The notes beneath the pieces are model-generated. The model was not told the origin of the DNA, made no database searches, and worked only from the letters and a program-made list of their open reading frames with translations. From Winogradskyella sp. (lineage in GTDB: Bacteria; Bacteroidota; Bacteroidia; Flavobacteriales; Flavobacteriaceae), in assembly GCF_013213835.1 (NCBI RefSeq), contig NZ_JABSSU010000004.1:1-64000 (forward strand): a stretch of DNA of 64,000 nucleotides, read 5' to 3'. The position numbers and the translations under genes are program-made. How positions within the stretch are numbered: the first letter of the stretch is position 1; each line of letters opens with the position of its first letter. Shown here one piece after another: positions 33,601 through 43,187 of this stretch.

Positions 33601-34164
33601 ATGAAAAAAACAGTAAACAAAATTTTAGTAGTTGCATTAATGTTAGGAACATTAAGCGCAGGAGCAAACACAAGATTTGATGGTGGTGTTTCTAAAAATT
33701 CTAAACTTATTAATAAAGGAAGCCATATCATAATTACAGACCATAACGGCACTGTACTTTACAGTGGTGAATTAAAAACTAGTAATGACCTTACTAAGAT
33801 CTATGATTTTTCTCATCTAAAAAATGGGATTTATTCAATTGAGATTAGTAAAGGATATGAAATTGAACTTACCTCTATAGAGATTAAAAATCAAATGGTT
33901 AAGCATCTGCCTGAAAGTAAAATCAAACTATTTAAACCAGTTGTAAGAACTGAAGAGAATAAAATAATCATCTCTAAAATAGCAACTGGCACTAAAGCAA
34001 TGTCGGTTAAGCTTTATTTTGAAGATGAATTAATCTATGAAGACACTGTTAAAGGAGATGCTGTTTTAAACAGAGTTTACCAACTTGATAACATAAAAAG
34101 AGGATCTTACACTGCTGTTATTACATCCGATGAAAGAGTGTACAAAGAAAACTTTGAAATTTAA
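33601..34164 (+). CDS. Exported protein with two DUF3244-like/secretion-domain-like beta repeats
   Basis: 187 residues from the ATG at 33601 (a TTG lies 6 bp upstream). Signal peptide KILVVALMLGTLSAGANT. The mature protein has two similar units of about 70 residues, each with a strand pattern ending in a conserved turn: TKIYDFSHLKNGIYSIEISKGYEIE and NRVYQLDNIKRGSYTAVITSDERVYKENF. These resemble DUF3244 and type IX sorting domains (L..G.Y...I). Function unknown; such small proteins are abundant in Flavobacteriaceae. A long hairpin follows the gene. Confidence 0.65.
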   Translation: MKKTVNKILVVALMLGTLSAGANTRFDGGVSKNSKLINKGSHIIITDHNGTVLYSGELKTSNDLTKIYDFSHLKNGIYSIEISKGYEIELTSIEIKNQMVKHLPESKIKLFKPVVRTEENKIIISKIATGTKAMSVKLYFEDELIYEDTVKGDAVLNRVYQLDNIKRGSYTAVITSDERVYKENFEI

Positions 34165-34186
34165 TAACCTATTTAAAACTAAACAA

Positions 34187-34225
34187 AAAACATCAAGATA
34201 TGTTTGGTGACACATCTTGATGTTT
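34187..34225 (+). terminator. Hairpin terminator after the DUF3244-like gene
   Basis: AAACATCAAGATATGT pairs with ACACATCTTGATGTTT (one mismatch), 6-nt loop; the tail is short (TTTACC). Lies about 25 bp after the stop. Confidence 0.65.
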
Positions 34226-34339
34226 ACCTGTGTAAACGTAATAATATTTTAAATCCGTTTGTAAATATTGCATATATTTTTGTTAATATACTTGTTTACA
34301 GGTGTTTAAATATTTTTAAAATTTGTAAAAAATAGAATT

Positions 34340-34492
34340 ATGAAAACTAAGTATGCCCTTATCTTAATTTTTAGTCCAATGCTACTATTACTTTTATTGG
34401 TACTAAGTCCATTTTACGCATTACATAGACTTATTGATGAAAGATCTTATGATACATCCAATGTAGATGTTGAAATGGAAATGACTTGCTAA
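34340..34492 (+). CDS. Small membrane protein candidate (50 aa)
   Basis: ATG at 34340, TAA at 34490-34492, giving 50 residues: KTKYALILIFSPMLLLLLLVLSPFYALHRLIDERSYDTS and an acidic end EMEMTC. One strong transmembrane helix and a polar tail make a plausible small membrane protein. It sits alone between a terminator and the convergent crotonase gene. No homologue recognised; support is composition and the clean start only. Confidence 0.4.
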   Translation: MKTKYALILIFSPMLLLLLLVLSPFYALHRLIDERSYDTSNVDVEMEMTC

Positions 34493-34504
34493 TACCTAAT
34501 TTCA

Positions 34505-35287
34505 CTACTTTCCAGGAAAATCAGCCTTACGTTTTTCTAAGAATGCGGTAGTACCCTCTTTAAAGTCTTCGGTTCCAAAACAGTTACCGAAAGCTTCAAT
34601 TTCTATATCATAGCCATTGATGCCATCTTTGTAATTAGCATTTATTGCATTGATGGCTTGCGATATAGCCACTGATGAATTGCGTATTATTTTTGATGCT
34701 ATCTTATAACAAAGTGGTAACAACTCAGTTTGTTCTACAACATGATTTACTAGACCATAGTGTAACGCTTGCTGAGCATCTATCATACCAGCAGTCATTA
34801 CCATTTCCATCGCTCTACCTTTACCAATAAGTTGCGGTAAACGCTGCGTACCTCCGTATCCTGGAATAACCCCAAGCGAGGTTTCTGGTAATCCCATTTT
34901 GGCATTAGAAGAAGCCACTCTAAAATGACAAGACATTGCTAATTCTAATCCACCTCCAAGAGCAAAACCATTGACAGCAGCAATAATTGGTGTGCTGAGA
35001 TTTTCAGCAAAATCGAACAATAATTCTTGACCTTTTGCTGCAAGTTTTCCGCCTTCTTCAACGTTAAAATCGGCAAACTCACTAATATCTGCACCAGCAA
35101 CAAATGCCTTTTCCCCACTACCAATTAGAACAATTACTTTTGTATCTGCATCATTATTTGCAGCGTCAAGAGCGTCATGTAGCTCACTTATGGTTTCTTT
35201 ATTTAAAGCATTGAGCTTTTTTGGTCTATTTATAGTAATTGTGGTGATGCCATTTTCAAATTCTGAAAGGATGTTGTTGTAAGACAT
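34505..35287 (-). CDS. Enoyl-CoA hydratase/isomerase (crotonase family)
   Basis: 260 residues. The oxyanion-hole segments are VAGADISEFADF and NGFALGGGLELAMSCHFRVAS, and both catalytic glutamates of true hydratases are present (GGGLELA and GLPETSLGVIPGYGGTQRL). Hydrates trans-2-enoyl-CoA, probably in fatty-acid or amino-acid breakdown; crotonase members vary in substrate, so the exact one is open. It is the last gene of a minus-strand run after the NtrY-like kinase, separated from it by a small hairpin repeat. Confidence 0.9.
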   Translation of the reverse strand: MSYNNILSEFENGITTITINRPKKLNALNKETISELHDALDAANNDADTKVIVLIGSGEKAFVAGADISEFADFNVEEGGKLAAKGQELLFDFAENLSTPIIAAVNGFALGGGLELAMSCHFRVASSNAKMGLPETSLGVIPGYGGTQRLPQLIGKGRAMEMVMTAGMIDAQQALHYGLVNHVVEQTELLPLCYKIASKIIRNSSVAISQAINAINANYKDGINGYDIEIEAFGNCFGTEDFKEGTTAFLEKRKADFPGK

Positions 35288-35310
35288 ATAGTTTGTTGTT
35301 TTGTTGTGAG

Positions 35311-35330
35311 ATTCCTGCCTTTGCAGGAAT
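35311..35330. repeat. Short palindromic repeat ATTCCTGC-N4-GCAGGAAT
   Basis: Perfect 8-bp arms around CTTT, between the kinase stop and the crotonase start. Short hairpins built on CCTGC/GCAGG are, from memory, frequent between Flavobacteriaceae genes. A degenerate relative (TTTCTGCCTACTTAGGGA) stands at about 24850-24867 before the ZIP operon end. Confidence 0.55.
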
Positions 35331-35335
35331 AGTAG

Positions 35336-36790
35336 TTATTTTTTAGGAAAGGTAACTGTAAAAGTAGTACCTTTATATTCTTCTGAGGTAAAGGTAATAC
35401 TTCCATTAAAGGTTTCCACAATATTTTTTACCATTGCCAATCCAAGTCCCATACCACTAGTCTTTGTAGTGAATTTTGGTTCGAAGATTTTTGGTTTTGT
35501 ATCATCTGAAATTCCAACGCCATTATCTTCAACTGTAATTTTAACTAAATCATTCTCAGAAAACACCTTGACTTTTATTCTTGGATCAATTTTATCATTT
35601 GGCATGGCTTGTATACCATTTTTCACCAAATTGGTTACCACTCTAATCAGTTGTGTTCTATCAAACTTTGCAATGATTTCATCTTCCAAGGCTTCATAAG
35701 AGATATAATGCTCATTAAATATGTCTAAAGCCAATCTTACAATATAAACTACGTTTAACTCTTCACTTTTTTGCGCTGGCATTTTTGCAAAATTAGAAAA
35801 TGCAGAAGCTATAGAGCTCATGGTATCTATTTGTTGAATTAAAGTGTTGCTATACTCTTCAACTTTTTGATGAATATTGTCATCTTCTGGATTAAACTTT
35901 CTTTGAAAACTCTGCACACTTAATCGCATTGGTGTCAATGGGTTTTTGATTTCATGCGCAACTTGCTTAGCCATTTCTCGCCATGCTTGCTCTCGCTCGC
36001 TAGTAGCTAATTCTACGGCACTCGCTTCAAGCTCATCTATCATACTATTGTATGAATTTACTAAAGTTTCTATTTCTTCACTTGTTGACTCGATTTGAAT
36101 TTTCGTGTTTCGTTTTTCAAGTCGTATTTCATTCATCTTATCACTAATAGTTTTTAGCGACTTTGTGATATATTTAGAAATAAAATACGCAAATACAATT
36201 GCCGCCAAAATCATTGCTAAATAGGCATAGCCTAAGCGCAATAAGAATTCATTCAATTCCTTATTTAAAAAATCATCGTTTTCTAGATAAGGTAAATTTA
36301 GAATAGCTAAGTTTTTAAATTTTTCATCTGTGATGTATGAATAAGACGACTGGAAGACTTGTCCATTTTCATTTGTTTTAATAACATGACGATGCTCAAC
36401 GGTATTTGATAATGCGTTTAATATTTCAGCATCTAGACATTGCTCAGTAGTATCTCTTTGTATGGTTCTTTTAGAGGATTTTAAAAGTTGACCTTCAAGA
36501 TCATAAAGGTTAATCTGCAGACTATGAATGGCATCTATTTCAAAAATGGCCTCTCTAAAAATAAGTGGGATATTTTCTGTAGTTACTGGATATGTTGTTT
36601 TCTGAATCGTCGAGCTGATACTCTTTCGGATGGCTTTTTCCTTACGTTCTAATCGCTCCCTATGATAATCCTTTGCTTCCTCATTATACTGGTATATGGT
36701 AACAGCGGCAATTAGAACCGAAGCTAACAGTACCAAAAGAATCATGGCAATGAATATTCTAGACCTTAAGGATAGTTTTTTTAGCTTCAT
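35336..36790 (-). CDS. NtrY-like sensor histidine kinase
   Basis: 484 residues. Membrane helix at about 10-30, an extracytoplasmic domain of about 155 residues, a second helix at about 190-210, HAMP (SKYITKSLKTISDKMNEI), then the dimerisation domain MAKQVAHEIKNPLTPMRLSVQSFQRKF with the phospho-acceptor His, and ATPase boxes NLVKNGIQAMP, VEDNGVGI and GMGLGLAMVK. The HEIKNPLTP form is typical of NtrY/NtrB-like kinases. No response regulator gene is adjacent, so it is an orphan kinase. Same strand as the upstream hemJ gene, 116 bp away. Confidence 0.88.
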   Translation of the reverse strand: MKLKKLSLRSRIFIAMILLVLLASVLIAAVTIYQYNEEAKDYHRERLERKEKAIRKSISSTIQKTTYPVTTENIPLIFREAIFEIDAIHSLQINLYDLEGQLLKSSKRTIQRDTTEQCLDAEILNALSNTVEHRHVIKTNENGQVFQSSYSYITDEKFKNLAILNLPYLENDDFLNKELNEFLLRLGYAYLAMILAAIVFAYFISKYITKSLKTISDKMNEIRLEKRNTKIQIESTSEEIETLVNSYNSMIDELEASAVELATSEREQAWREMAKQVAHEIKNPLTPMRLSVQSFQRKFNPEDDNIHQKVEEYSNTLIQQIDTMSSIASAFSNFAKMPAQKSEELNVVYIVRLALDIFNEHYISYEALEDEIIAKFDRTQLIRVVTNLVKNGIQAMPNDKIDPRIKVKVFSENDLVKITVEDNGVGISDDTKPKIFEPKFTTKTSGMGLGLAMVKNIVETFNGSITFTSEEYKGTTFTVTFPKK

Positions 36791-36906
36791 TTAGGATTTA
36801 TAATGCTTTAAATATAGCAATAATCGCACCAAAAGTGCTTCGCACAAAACTCAAACTTCAAAAATTAAATTACAATCTGAAGTGTTTAGAAGTTGAAATT
36901 TTAAGG

Positions 36907-37452
36907 TTATGCTTCTGGATTTTTAGCTCTTATATTCTTGTACAGTCTGAAACCTAGCATTAAAAGAATTCCTAATACTATAATACCAATAACTCCAAAA
37001 ATCCAATTGAGAGCACTTTTTAAAATCACTAAAAACACCACAGCAAACAAAATAAAAGTTGCGCCTTCATTCCACATTCTCATGTAATTTGAAGACACTT
37101 TAATCTCATCGCGTTGCAACTGTTTATAATACACATGTGTCTTAAATTGATAAAGGAATAATAAAACCACGAAAGTTAGTTTTACATGCATCCATCCTTC
37201 TTCTAACCATGTCGGAACCAAAATCAATAACCAAATAGCAAATATGGTTGCTAAAACTGCTGATGGCCATGTAATGATAAACCATAAACGCTTGGCCATA
37301 AGTTTTAATTGCTTTCCTAATATTTCCTTTTCTGGTGATGGTTTATGAAAGGCTTCAATTTGATACACAAATAATCTTGGTATATAAAACAAACCTGCAA
37401 ACCATGTGATCACAAAAATTAAGTGTAACGCTTTTATATATGAATAGGTCAT
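36907..37452 (-). CDS. hemJ: Protoporphyrinogen IX oxidase HemJ
   Basis: 181 residues with four to five transmembrane helices. The N-terminus YIKALHLIFVITWFAGLFYIPRLFVYQ carries the His and WFAGLFYxPRLFVYH-like signature of HemJ (UPF0093), and MKLTF-like MHVKLTFVVLLFLYQ with the conserved Lys lies in the second half. It oxidises protoporphyrinogen IX to protoporphyrin IX, the step before ferrochelatase, encoded four genes upstream on the same strand. The start overlaps the stop of the BNR gene by one base. Confidence 0.87.
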   Translation of the reverse strand: MTYSYIKALHLIFVITWFAGLFYIPRLFVYQIEAFHKPSPEKEILGKQLKLMAKRLWFIITWPSAVLATIFAIWLLILVPTWLEEGWMHVKLTFVVLLFLYQFKTHVYYKQLQRDEIKVSSNYMRMWNEGATFILFAVVFLVILKSALNWIFGVIGIIVLGILLMLGFRLYKNIRAKNPEA

Positions 37453-40400
37453 TATTCCTCAATAAATAAATAATCCAACTTGTTTGAATTGAACGCTGTA
37501 TTAAACGCTTTCACCTCATCATTTAAGATGGTATTAAACACTGATAATTCCTTTTCTATCTTAGCAGTTAATTCATTTTTAACGGCGATGTCTTGTGCTG
37601 TAGGTGCAAAATCTCCCATGCTTACAAGAGAATTTAAATGCCCTAATTTATTGGTTAACCTAATCGGGAAATTTAAAGGGTCTTGACCACTTCTGTTTTT
37701 GGTTTGATATAGCGCTTTTTCAATTTCTGAAAGTTGATCTTGCAGTGTTTTTGCTTTTTCAACCAATTCTTTCACACTTTCGTCATCTTTATATTGCTTT
37801 TGAAAAGCAGATAGTTGCTTATTAATTTTTCTAATCTTCTTAATAGATTTATGAGCTTCATCCATGGTTTCATTCACATCTTTAATGAATTGAAATTGTG
37901 CCTCCATGTCTGCTAAAGTGCTTTCTGCTCTTGGGTCAGCCAAAATTGTAAAATTTTGAGTTTGTGTTTCTCCATTTACATTTAAACTCACTTTATATTC
38001 ACCTGGAATGGCTCTCGGGCCTTGCAAACTTGCCCACCATAAAATCATACCTTCAAGTCGTTCTGCGCCATCATAAGTCATATTCCACACAAATTGATTG
38101 GCACCTTTTTTTACTTCAAGTTTATTCTTTTTATCATCAGTTGAAAAGGTCTTAATGGTATCACCTTTCACATCAAAATAAGTTAACGATACCTTATCGT
38201 CATCCTTAAAATCTTTCAAATTAAAATATGTCATGACACCATTAGGATGATTGGTGCCAGACGTTTTGCTTCCTTCAAAACTACCACCACGCATTCTATA
38301 AGTATCTTTTGGTTTAAAAAGCACATCCTTACTTAAATCTGCATCGAATAATTGATGTATTACTGTTAAATCGTCAATCATCCAAAGGCTACGACCTTGA
38401 GTCGCTACAATTAAATTATTGTCTTTTATAGTCACGTCTGTAATTGGTACAATTGGTAAATTTAACTGAAATGGTTTCCAATCTTTACCATCATTAAATG
38501 AGATGTACATACCTGTTTCTGTACCAGCATATAACAGCCCTTTTCGTTTTGGGTCTTCTCTCAGAACTCTAGTAAAATGCTCTTCATTAATACCGTTTGT
38601 AATTTTTTTCCATGTTTTGCCATAATCTGTAGTTTTGTATAAATACGGTGCAAAATCTCCTGTTTTATACTTTGTGCCAGCCACATAGCAAGTACCTTCA
38701 TCAAAAACACTTGGCTCAATACTATTAATCATCATCCATTCTGGCATACCTTTGGGCGTAACATTATCCCAAGTCTTTCCTCCATCTTGTGTTACATGAA
38801 TTAGTCCATCATCACTACCAACCCAAAGCAAACCTTCTTTCAAAGCAGATTCTTGGGCCGCGAAAATGGTACAATAATACTCTACCGATGTATTGTCTTG
38901 TGTTATTGGTCCACCAGAAGATTTCAACTTTTCTGGATCATTACGTGTTAAATCTGGACTGATAATATCCCAAGACTGTCCTTCATTTTCAGTAACATGT
39001 ACATGTTGAGAAAAGGTATATAACCTATCTGGATTATGCTTTGAAAAAATGATAGGGAAATTCCATTGAAAGCGATATTTCATGCCTTCTGCGCCATGAC
39101 CCATTGGGTTGTCTGGCCAAACATTTATGGCTCTAACAGTTCCTGTCTTATGATTCACTCTAGTTAAAAACCCGTCATAACTTCCTCCATACACAATATC
39201 ATTATCGTCTGGATCAATGGCTATATGTGCTGATTCTCCACCAGCTGTACTTTCCCAATCGTCTTCAGTAATTGAATAGCGGTCTGTTCTATGTGGAATT
39301 CTAATGGTTGAATTGTCTTGTTGTGCTACATAAATTCGATATGGAAAAGCATTATCAGTCGTCACTCTATAAAACTGTGATGTTGGTTGATTATGGTAGG
39401 TGCTCCAGGTTTCTCCACCATCATAAGTCACTTGTGCTCCACCATCATCGCCAATAATCATTCGCTTCGGATTTTCTGGTGCTATCCATAAATCGTGATG
39501 ATCACCATGTGGTGCATTATACGTGCTAAATGAAGATCCTCCGTTGGTACTTTTATGGTATCTTACATTAAGGACATAAACCGTATTCACATCTTCGGTA
39601 TCAGCATAAACTCTAGTATAATACCACGCACGTTGGCGCAACTTACGTTCGCTATTGACTTGCTTCCAAGTTTCTCCACCATCTTCACTTCTGTATAAAC
39701 CACCTTTATCTTTATTTTCAACTATTGCCCACACACGTTGATTATTTACCGGCGAAACCGTAACACCAATAATCCCTAAAATACCGTCAGGGAAACCATC
39801 CTTTTCAGATATTTCTATCCAAGTTTCACCACTATCAGTACTTTTCCATAAAGCTGAACCTTCTCCACCAGAACTTAAACTGTAAGGTGTACGTTGTACG
39901 CGCCAAGTAGACGCATATAAAATTCTTGGGTTTGTTGGGTCAATAATTAAGTCAACTACACCAGCATGCTCATTAGAAAACAACACCTTTTTCCATGACT
40001 TTCCTCCATCAATACTTTTATAAACTCCACGTTCTTGTGTCGGTTTATAAATATTACCTAAAACACCAGCATATACAATATTATGATTGGTTGGGTGAAT
40101 TGCAATACGTGGTACATGTCTAGATTTTGATAATCCTGAAGCAGTCCATGTTTTACCAGCGTCTTCACTTTTCCAAATACCATATCCAGAAGACACATTT
40201 CCTCTAACTGTTTTTTCACCACCACCAACATAAATCACATTAGGGTCACTTTTAGACACTGCAATAGAGCCTATACTTCCACCGAAAAATCCATCAGAAA
40301 TATTTTCCCATTGACGACCTCCATTGGTAGTTTTCCAGATGCCTCCACCAGTAGAACCAAAATAGAATAAATTAGGTTGGTTTGGGACACCTGTTACAGC

Positions 40401-40535
40401 AGCAGATCTTCCACCTCTAAATGGCCCGACTAATCGATAATCTAAGGCTTCATAATTTGATTCATCAAAAGATTGGGCGTTAATTTCTAGACAGAAAAAA
40501 GATAGCACGAATGCTAAATACATGTAATTCTTCAT
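37452..40535 (-). CDS. Exported BNR/sortilin-like beta-propeller protein
   Basis: 1027 residues with a signal peptide (YLAFVLSFFCLEINAQ). Two propellers are built from repeats with the Asp-box pattern S-x-D-x-G-x-T-W (SIDGGKSW, STDSGETW, SEDGGETW, TYDGGETW, TQDGGKTW), about residues 30-770, followed by a helical C-terminal part with a coiled coil (about 890-970). Proteins of this build are often labelled glycosyl hydrolase or WD40/YVTN/BNR-like, without proven activity; the resemblance is to the VPS10/sortilin propeller. It lies between a MATE exporter gene and hemJ, 47 bp and one-base overlap respectively. Confidence 0.85.
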   Translation of the reverse strand: MKNYMYLAFVLSFFCLEINAQSFDESNYEALDYRLVGPFRGGRSAAVTGVPNQPNLFYFGSTGGGIWKTTNGGRQWENISDGFFGGSIGSIAVSKSDPNVIYVGGGEKTVRGNVSSGYGIWKSEDAGKTWTASGLSKSRHVPRIAIHPTNHNIVYAGVLGNIYKPTQERGVYKSIDGGKSWKKVLFSNEHAGVVDLIIDPTNPRILYASTWRVQRTPYSLSSGGEGSALWKSTDSGETWIEISEKDGFPDGILGIIGVTVSPVNNQRVWAIVENKDKGGLYRSEDGGETWKQVNSERKLRQRAWYYTRVYADTEDVNTVYVLNVRYHKSTNGGSSFSTYNAPHGDHHDLWIAPENPKRMIIGDDGGAQVTYDGGETWSTYHNQPTSQFYRVTTDNAFPYRIYVAQQDNSTIRIPHRTDRYSITEDDWESTAGGESAHIAIDPDDNDIVYGGSYDGFLTRVNHKTGTVRAINVWPDNPMGHGAEGMKYRFQWNFPIIFSKHNPDRLYTFSQHVHVTENEGQSWDIISPDLTRNDPEKLKSSGGPITQDNTSVEYYCTIFAAQESALKEGLLWVGSDDGLIHVTQDGGKTWDNVTPKGMPEWMMINSIEPSVFDEGTCYVAGTKYKTGDFAPYLYKTTDYGKTWKKITNGINEEHFTRVLREDPKRKGLLYAGTETGMYISFNDGKDWKPFQLNLPIVPITDVTIKDNNLIVATQGRSLWMIDDLTVIHQLFDADLSKDVLFKPKDTYRMRGGSFEGSKTSGTNHPNGVMTYFNLKDFKDDDKVSLTYFDVKGDTIKTFSTDDKKNKLEVKKGANQFVWNMTYDGAERLEGMILWWASLQGPRAIPGEYKVSLNVNGETQTQNFTILADPRAESTLADMEAQFQFIKDVNETMDEAHKSIKKIRKINKQLSAFQKQYKDDESVKELVEKAKTLQDQLSEIEKALYQTKNRSGQDPLNFPIRLTNKLGHLNSLVSMGDFAPTAQDIAVKNELTAKIEKELSVFNTILNDEVKAFNTAFNSNKLDYLFIEE

Positions 40536-40581
40536 CTTCAGTTTTGGTTAGTTATTTCATCCTAAAATTAAGGATTATAAA

Positions 40582-41937
40582 TTAGTCTATTTCTTTTGGC
40601 AACAAATTTAACTTTACCTCACGGTGCAAAAAGTAAACGGTTACAAGCGTAGCTATAACATCTGAAATTGGAAAAGACATCCAAACACCAAGCTCACCAT
40701 AAAACTTAGGCAAAATAAATATTAGCGGTATGAAAAATATGCCTTGTCTTAATAAGGTGAGAAGCAACGCTGGCTTTGCCTTTCCGATAGCCTGAAAATA
40801 CGCAGCTCCAATTAATTGAATACCAATAATTGGGGTCACAGCAAATACCCAGCGCATTGCTGGCGGTGTTTTTTCTAACACCTCAGTATCTGTAGTAAAA
40901 AGACTTGTAATTGCCTCTGGTAATAACATTAATAATGCAAATACAATACATGCTAATGCAATACCGTATTTAATAGCAGTCATTATGGTTTCTCTTACAC
41001 GCTTATATTTTTCTGCACCATAATTAAACCCAGCAATTGGTAAAAATCCTTGTGTTATACCATATACTGGGAATAAAGCAAACATGATCATTCTACCTAC
41101 AATTGCATAGGCAGTAACTGAAGTTTCTCCACCAAAATCAAATAAAATATTATTCATTAAAAGGTAAGTAACACTTACAACTGCCTGTCTTGCCAAGGTT
41201 ACTAAACCTAAACTCGAGATCTCCTTAACAATCGGTAATTTTAACTTGTAGAAACAATCGGTAATTTTAAGTTCCGAGTTCTTAGAAAGAAAAAACCAAA
41301 ATATAAAAGCCAGACAAAGGATATAAGAACCTGTGGTTGCCCAAGCTGCTCCATACATACCATATCCTAATATTTTGATAAATATATAGTCTAGCAATAA
41401 ATTCCCAACAGAAGGAATCATCATAGCATACATAGCAAATTTCGGTTTTCCTTCTGCACGAATAACCGTATTTCCCATCATGCATAATGCCAAGAATGGA
41501 ATACCATAAAGTACAATTACATAGTAAATCTTAGCAGGTTCGAAAATAGCACCTTTCCCACCAAAAGCCGGAATAATGCTATCCACAAATAACAATCCGG
41601 GAATGACTAGCGACACAGTTAATAATAACGTTAGTGTAATTTGATTGCCAAACGTGGTTAATGCCTTTTCTCTATTATTAGCACCTAAGGCTCTAGAAAT
41701 AATTGAAGAACCACCAATACCAATTGCCATACCTAATGCTGCGATAAAAAAGGAAACTGGTAGTACTACATTTATGGCGGCTATGGCATTAGGACCAATC
41801 CAATTGCCAACAAATATCGTATCCACTAAGATGTTTAAGGACATTACCAATATACCTATCGATGCAGGCACTGCTTGTTTAATCAACAGTTTACCTATTG
41901 GTTGTGTTCCTAAATCTTGTGAAACTACTTTAGACAT
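40582..41937 (-). CDS. MATE-family efflux transporter
   Basis: 451 residues with twelve predicted transmembrane helices in two homologous halves (PIGKLLIKQAVPASIGILVMSLNILVDTIFVGNWIG and SLGLVTLARQAVVSVTYLLMNNILF). This is the Na+- or H+-coupled multidrug exporter fold, DinF/NorM-like branch. Substrate unknown. Its start overlaps the hemH stop by one base, so translation is coupled; export of a porphyrin or related by-product is conceivable but is only an inference from context. Confidence 0.9.
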   Translation of the reverse strand: MSKVVSQDLGTQPIGKLLIKQAVPASIGILVMSLNILVDTIFVGNWIGPNAIAAINVVLPVSFFIAALGMAIGIGGSSIISRALGANNREKALTTFGNQITLTLLLTVSLVIPGLLFVDSIIPAFGGKGAIFEPAKIYYVIVLYGIPFLALCMMGNTVIRAEGKPKFAMYAMMIPSVGNLLLDYIFIKILGYGMYGAAWATTGSYILCLAFIFWFFLSKNSELKITDCFYKLKLPIVKEISSLGLVTLARQAVVSVTYLLMNNILFDFGGETSVTAYAIVGRMIMFALFPVYGITQGFLPIAGFNYGAEKYKRVRETIMTAIKYGIALACIVFALLMLLPEAITSLFTTDTEVLEKTPPAMRWVFAVTPIIGIQLIGAAYFQAIGKAKPALLLTLLRQGIFFIPLIFILPKFYGELGVWMSFPISDVIATLVTVYFLHREVKLNLLPKEID

Positions 41938-42974
41938 TAAACTGCTTCAGTTTTAGCAGTTGTCCATTCATCAATCATATTAACTACTACTTGAGCGAAG
42001 TCTTCTCTATCATTAAGGCATGGAATTACTGTAAATTCTTTTCCACCTACTTCATGAAAAATTTCTTCACCTTCCATTGCAATTTCTTCAAGGGTTTCCA
42101 AACAATCACTCACAAAAGCTGGCGTTACGATTGCCATTTTTTTGGTGCCTTCTTTACCCATTCTTTCTATTGTTCTGTCCGTGTATGGCTTTAACCATGG
42201 ATCGAAACCAAGTCTCGATTGAAACGTTGTAGAATACGTTCCGTTTTTTAGTTTTAATTTTTTAGCAACTTTAACCGTAGTCAGTTCGCATTGATGGCGG
42301 TAACAGAATTCATGTTGCTTACTTCCCATTTTAAAACAACACTTTCCGTCCATTCTACAATTACCATTAGTAATATCGCTTTTTCTAATGTGCCTTTCCG
42401 GAACACCATGATAACTAAATAAGATATGTTCGTAATCTAAACCTTCTAATTTTTCTTGGATACTTCTAGACAATACTTCGATGTAGTCTTCACGATTATA
42501 AAATGCTGGTGTACGTGTTATTGTTACCTGAGGGAAAAACTCAGCTACCAACTCATCAACTTTAACATCAATAGTTTCAGTAGTTGCCATTGCAAACTGT
42601 GGATAAAGTGGTATTGTTTTAATTTCTGTACAACCTTTGTCTACCAATTCTTGTAAGCCTTTTTTTAAGGACATACTACCATAACGCATGGCAAGTGCCA
42701 CAGGATAATCTACCTTTTCTTGTATTTTCACCTGTAGTCGTTCAGATAAGACAATTAATGGTGATCCTTCTTCCCACCATATTTTTTTATAAGCCTTTGC
42801 AGATGCTTTTGGTCTTGTATTTAAAATGATTCCTTTTACCAGAAGTGTACGAGCCCAAAGTGGCACATCTATAACACGCTCATCCATTAAGAATTCACCC
42901 AAATACTTCTTAACATCTTTTGGGTTTGGACTATCTGGTGATCCTAAATTAACTAGTAATATTCCTTTTGACAT
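41937..42974 (-). CDS. hemH: Ferrochelatase
   Basis: 345 residues. N-terminal GILLVNLGSPDSPNPKDVKKYLGEFL, the catalytic His region LFSYHGVPERHI and the second site TFQSRLGFDPWLKPYTD are all typical. It inserts Fe(II) into protoporphyrin IX. Between the two catalytic parts is a Cys-rich loop, Cys-x5-Cys-Cys-x10-Cys-x4-Cys, which could hold a metal or Fe-S cluster as in some other ferrochelatases. First gene of a minus-strand run ending in hemJ. A -7 box (TATTTTTG at 42993-43000) lies 19 bp upstream. Confidence 0.93.
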   Translation of the reverse strand: MSKGILLVNLGSPDSPNPKDVKKYLGEFLMDERVIDVPLWARTLLVKGIILNTRPKASAKAYKKIWWEEGSPLIVLSERLQVKIQEKVDYPVALAMRYGSMSLKKGLQELVDKGCTEIKTIPLYPQFAMATTETIDVKVDELVAEFFPQVTITRTPAFYNREDYIEVLSRSIQEKLEGLDYEHILFSYHGVPERHIRKSDITNGNCRMDGKCCFKMGSKQHEFCYRHQCELTTVKVAKKLKLKNGTYSTTFQSRLGFDPWLKPYTDRTIERMGKEGTKKMAIVTPAFVSDCLETLEEIAMEGEEIFHEVGGKEFTVIPCLNDREDFAQVVVNMIDEWTTAKTEAV

Positions 42975-42992
42975 AACATTTTATAACTAAAA

Positions 42993-43000
42993 CAAAAATA
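42993..43000 (-). promoter_or_regulatory. -7 box TATTTTTG of hemH
   Basis: Minus strand TAnnTTTG, 18 bp before the hemH ATG. No spaced TTTG upstream. Confidence 0.45.
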
Positions 43001-43105
43001 CAACTCTAATCGCAATACCTAAAAGCATGAAGTATTAGTTTTATTTATAATAGTATCACAATAATAATTCTAGGATTATTATGTTATAATCTATATTTCA
43101 ATAGA

Positions 43106-43138
43106 CATGTTTTTAACGAGTTTTAACGTTTAAACATG
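43106..43138. promoter_or_regulatory. Inverted and direct repeat upstream of the TraB/GumN gene
   Basis: CATGTTT (43106-43112) and AAACATG (43132-43138) are inverted arms. Inside, TTTTAACG occurs twice with 10-bp period (43111-43118, 43121-43128). The element ends 49 bp before the ATG at 43188, a usual position for an activator site. Confidence 0.45.
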
Positions 43139-43187
43139 ACATTTTGAATGATTTGAATATATTTACGAGTAGATTATCTATTAGAAA

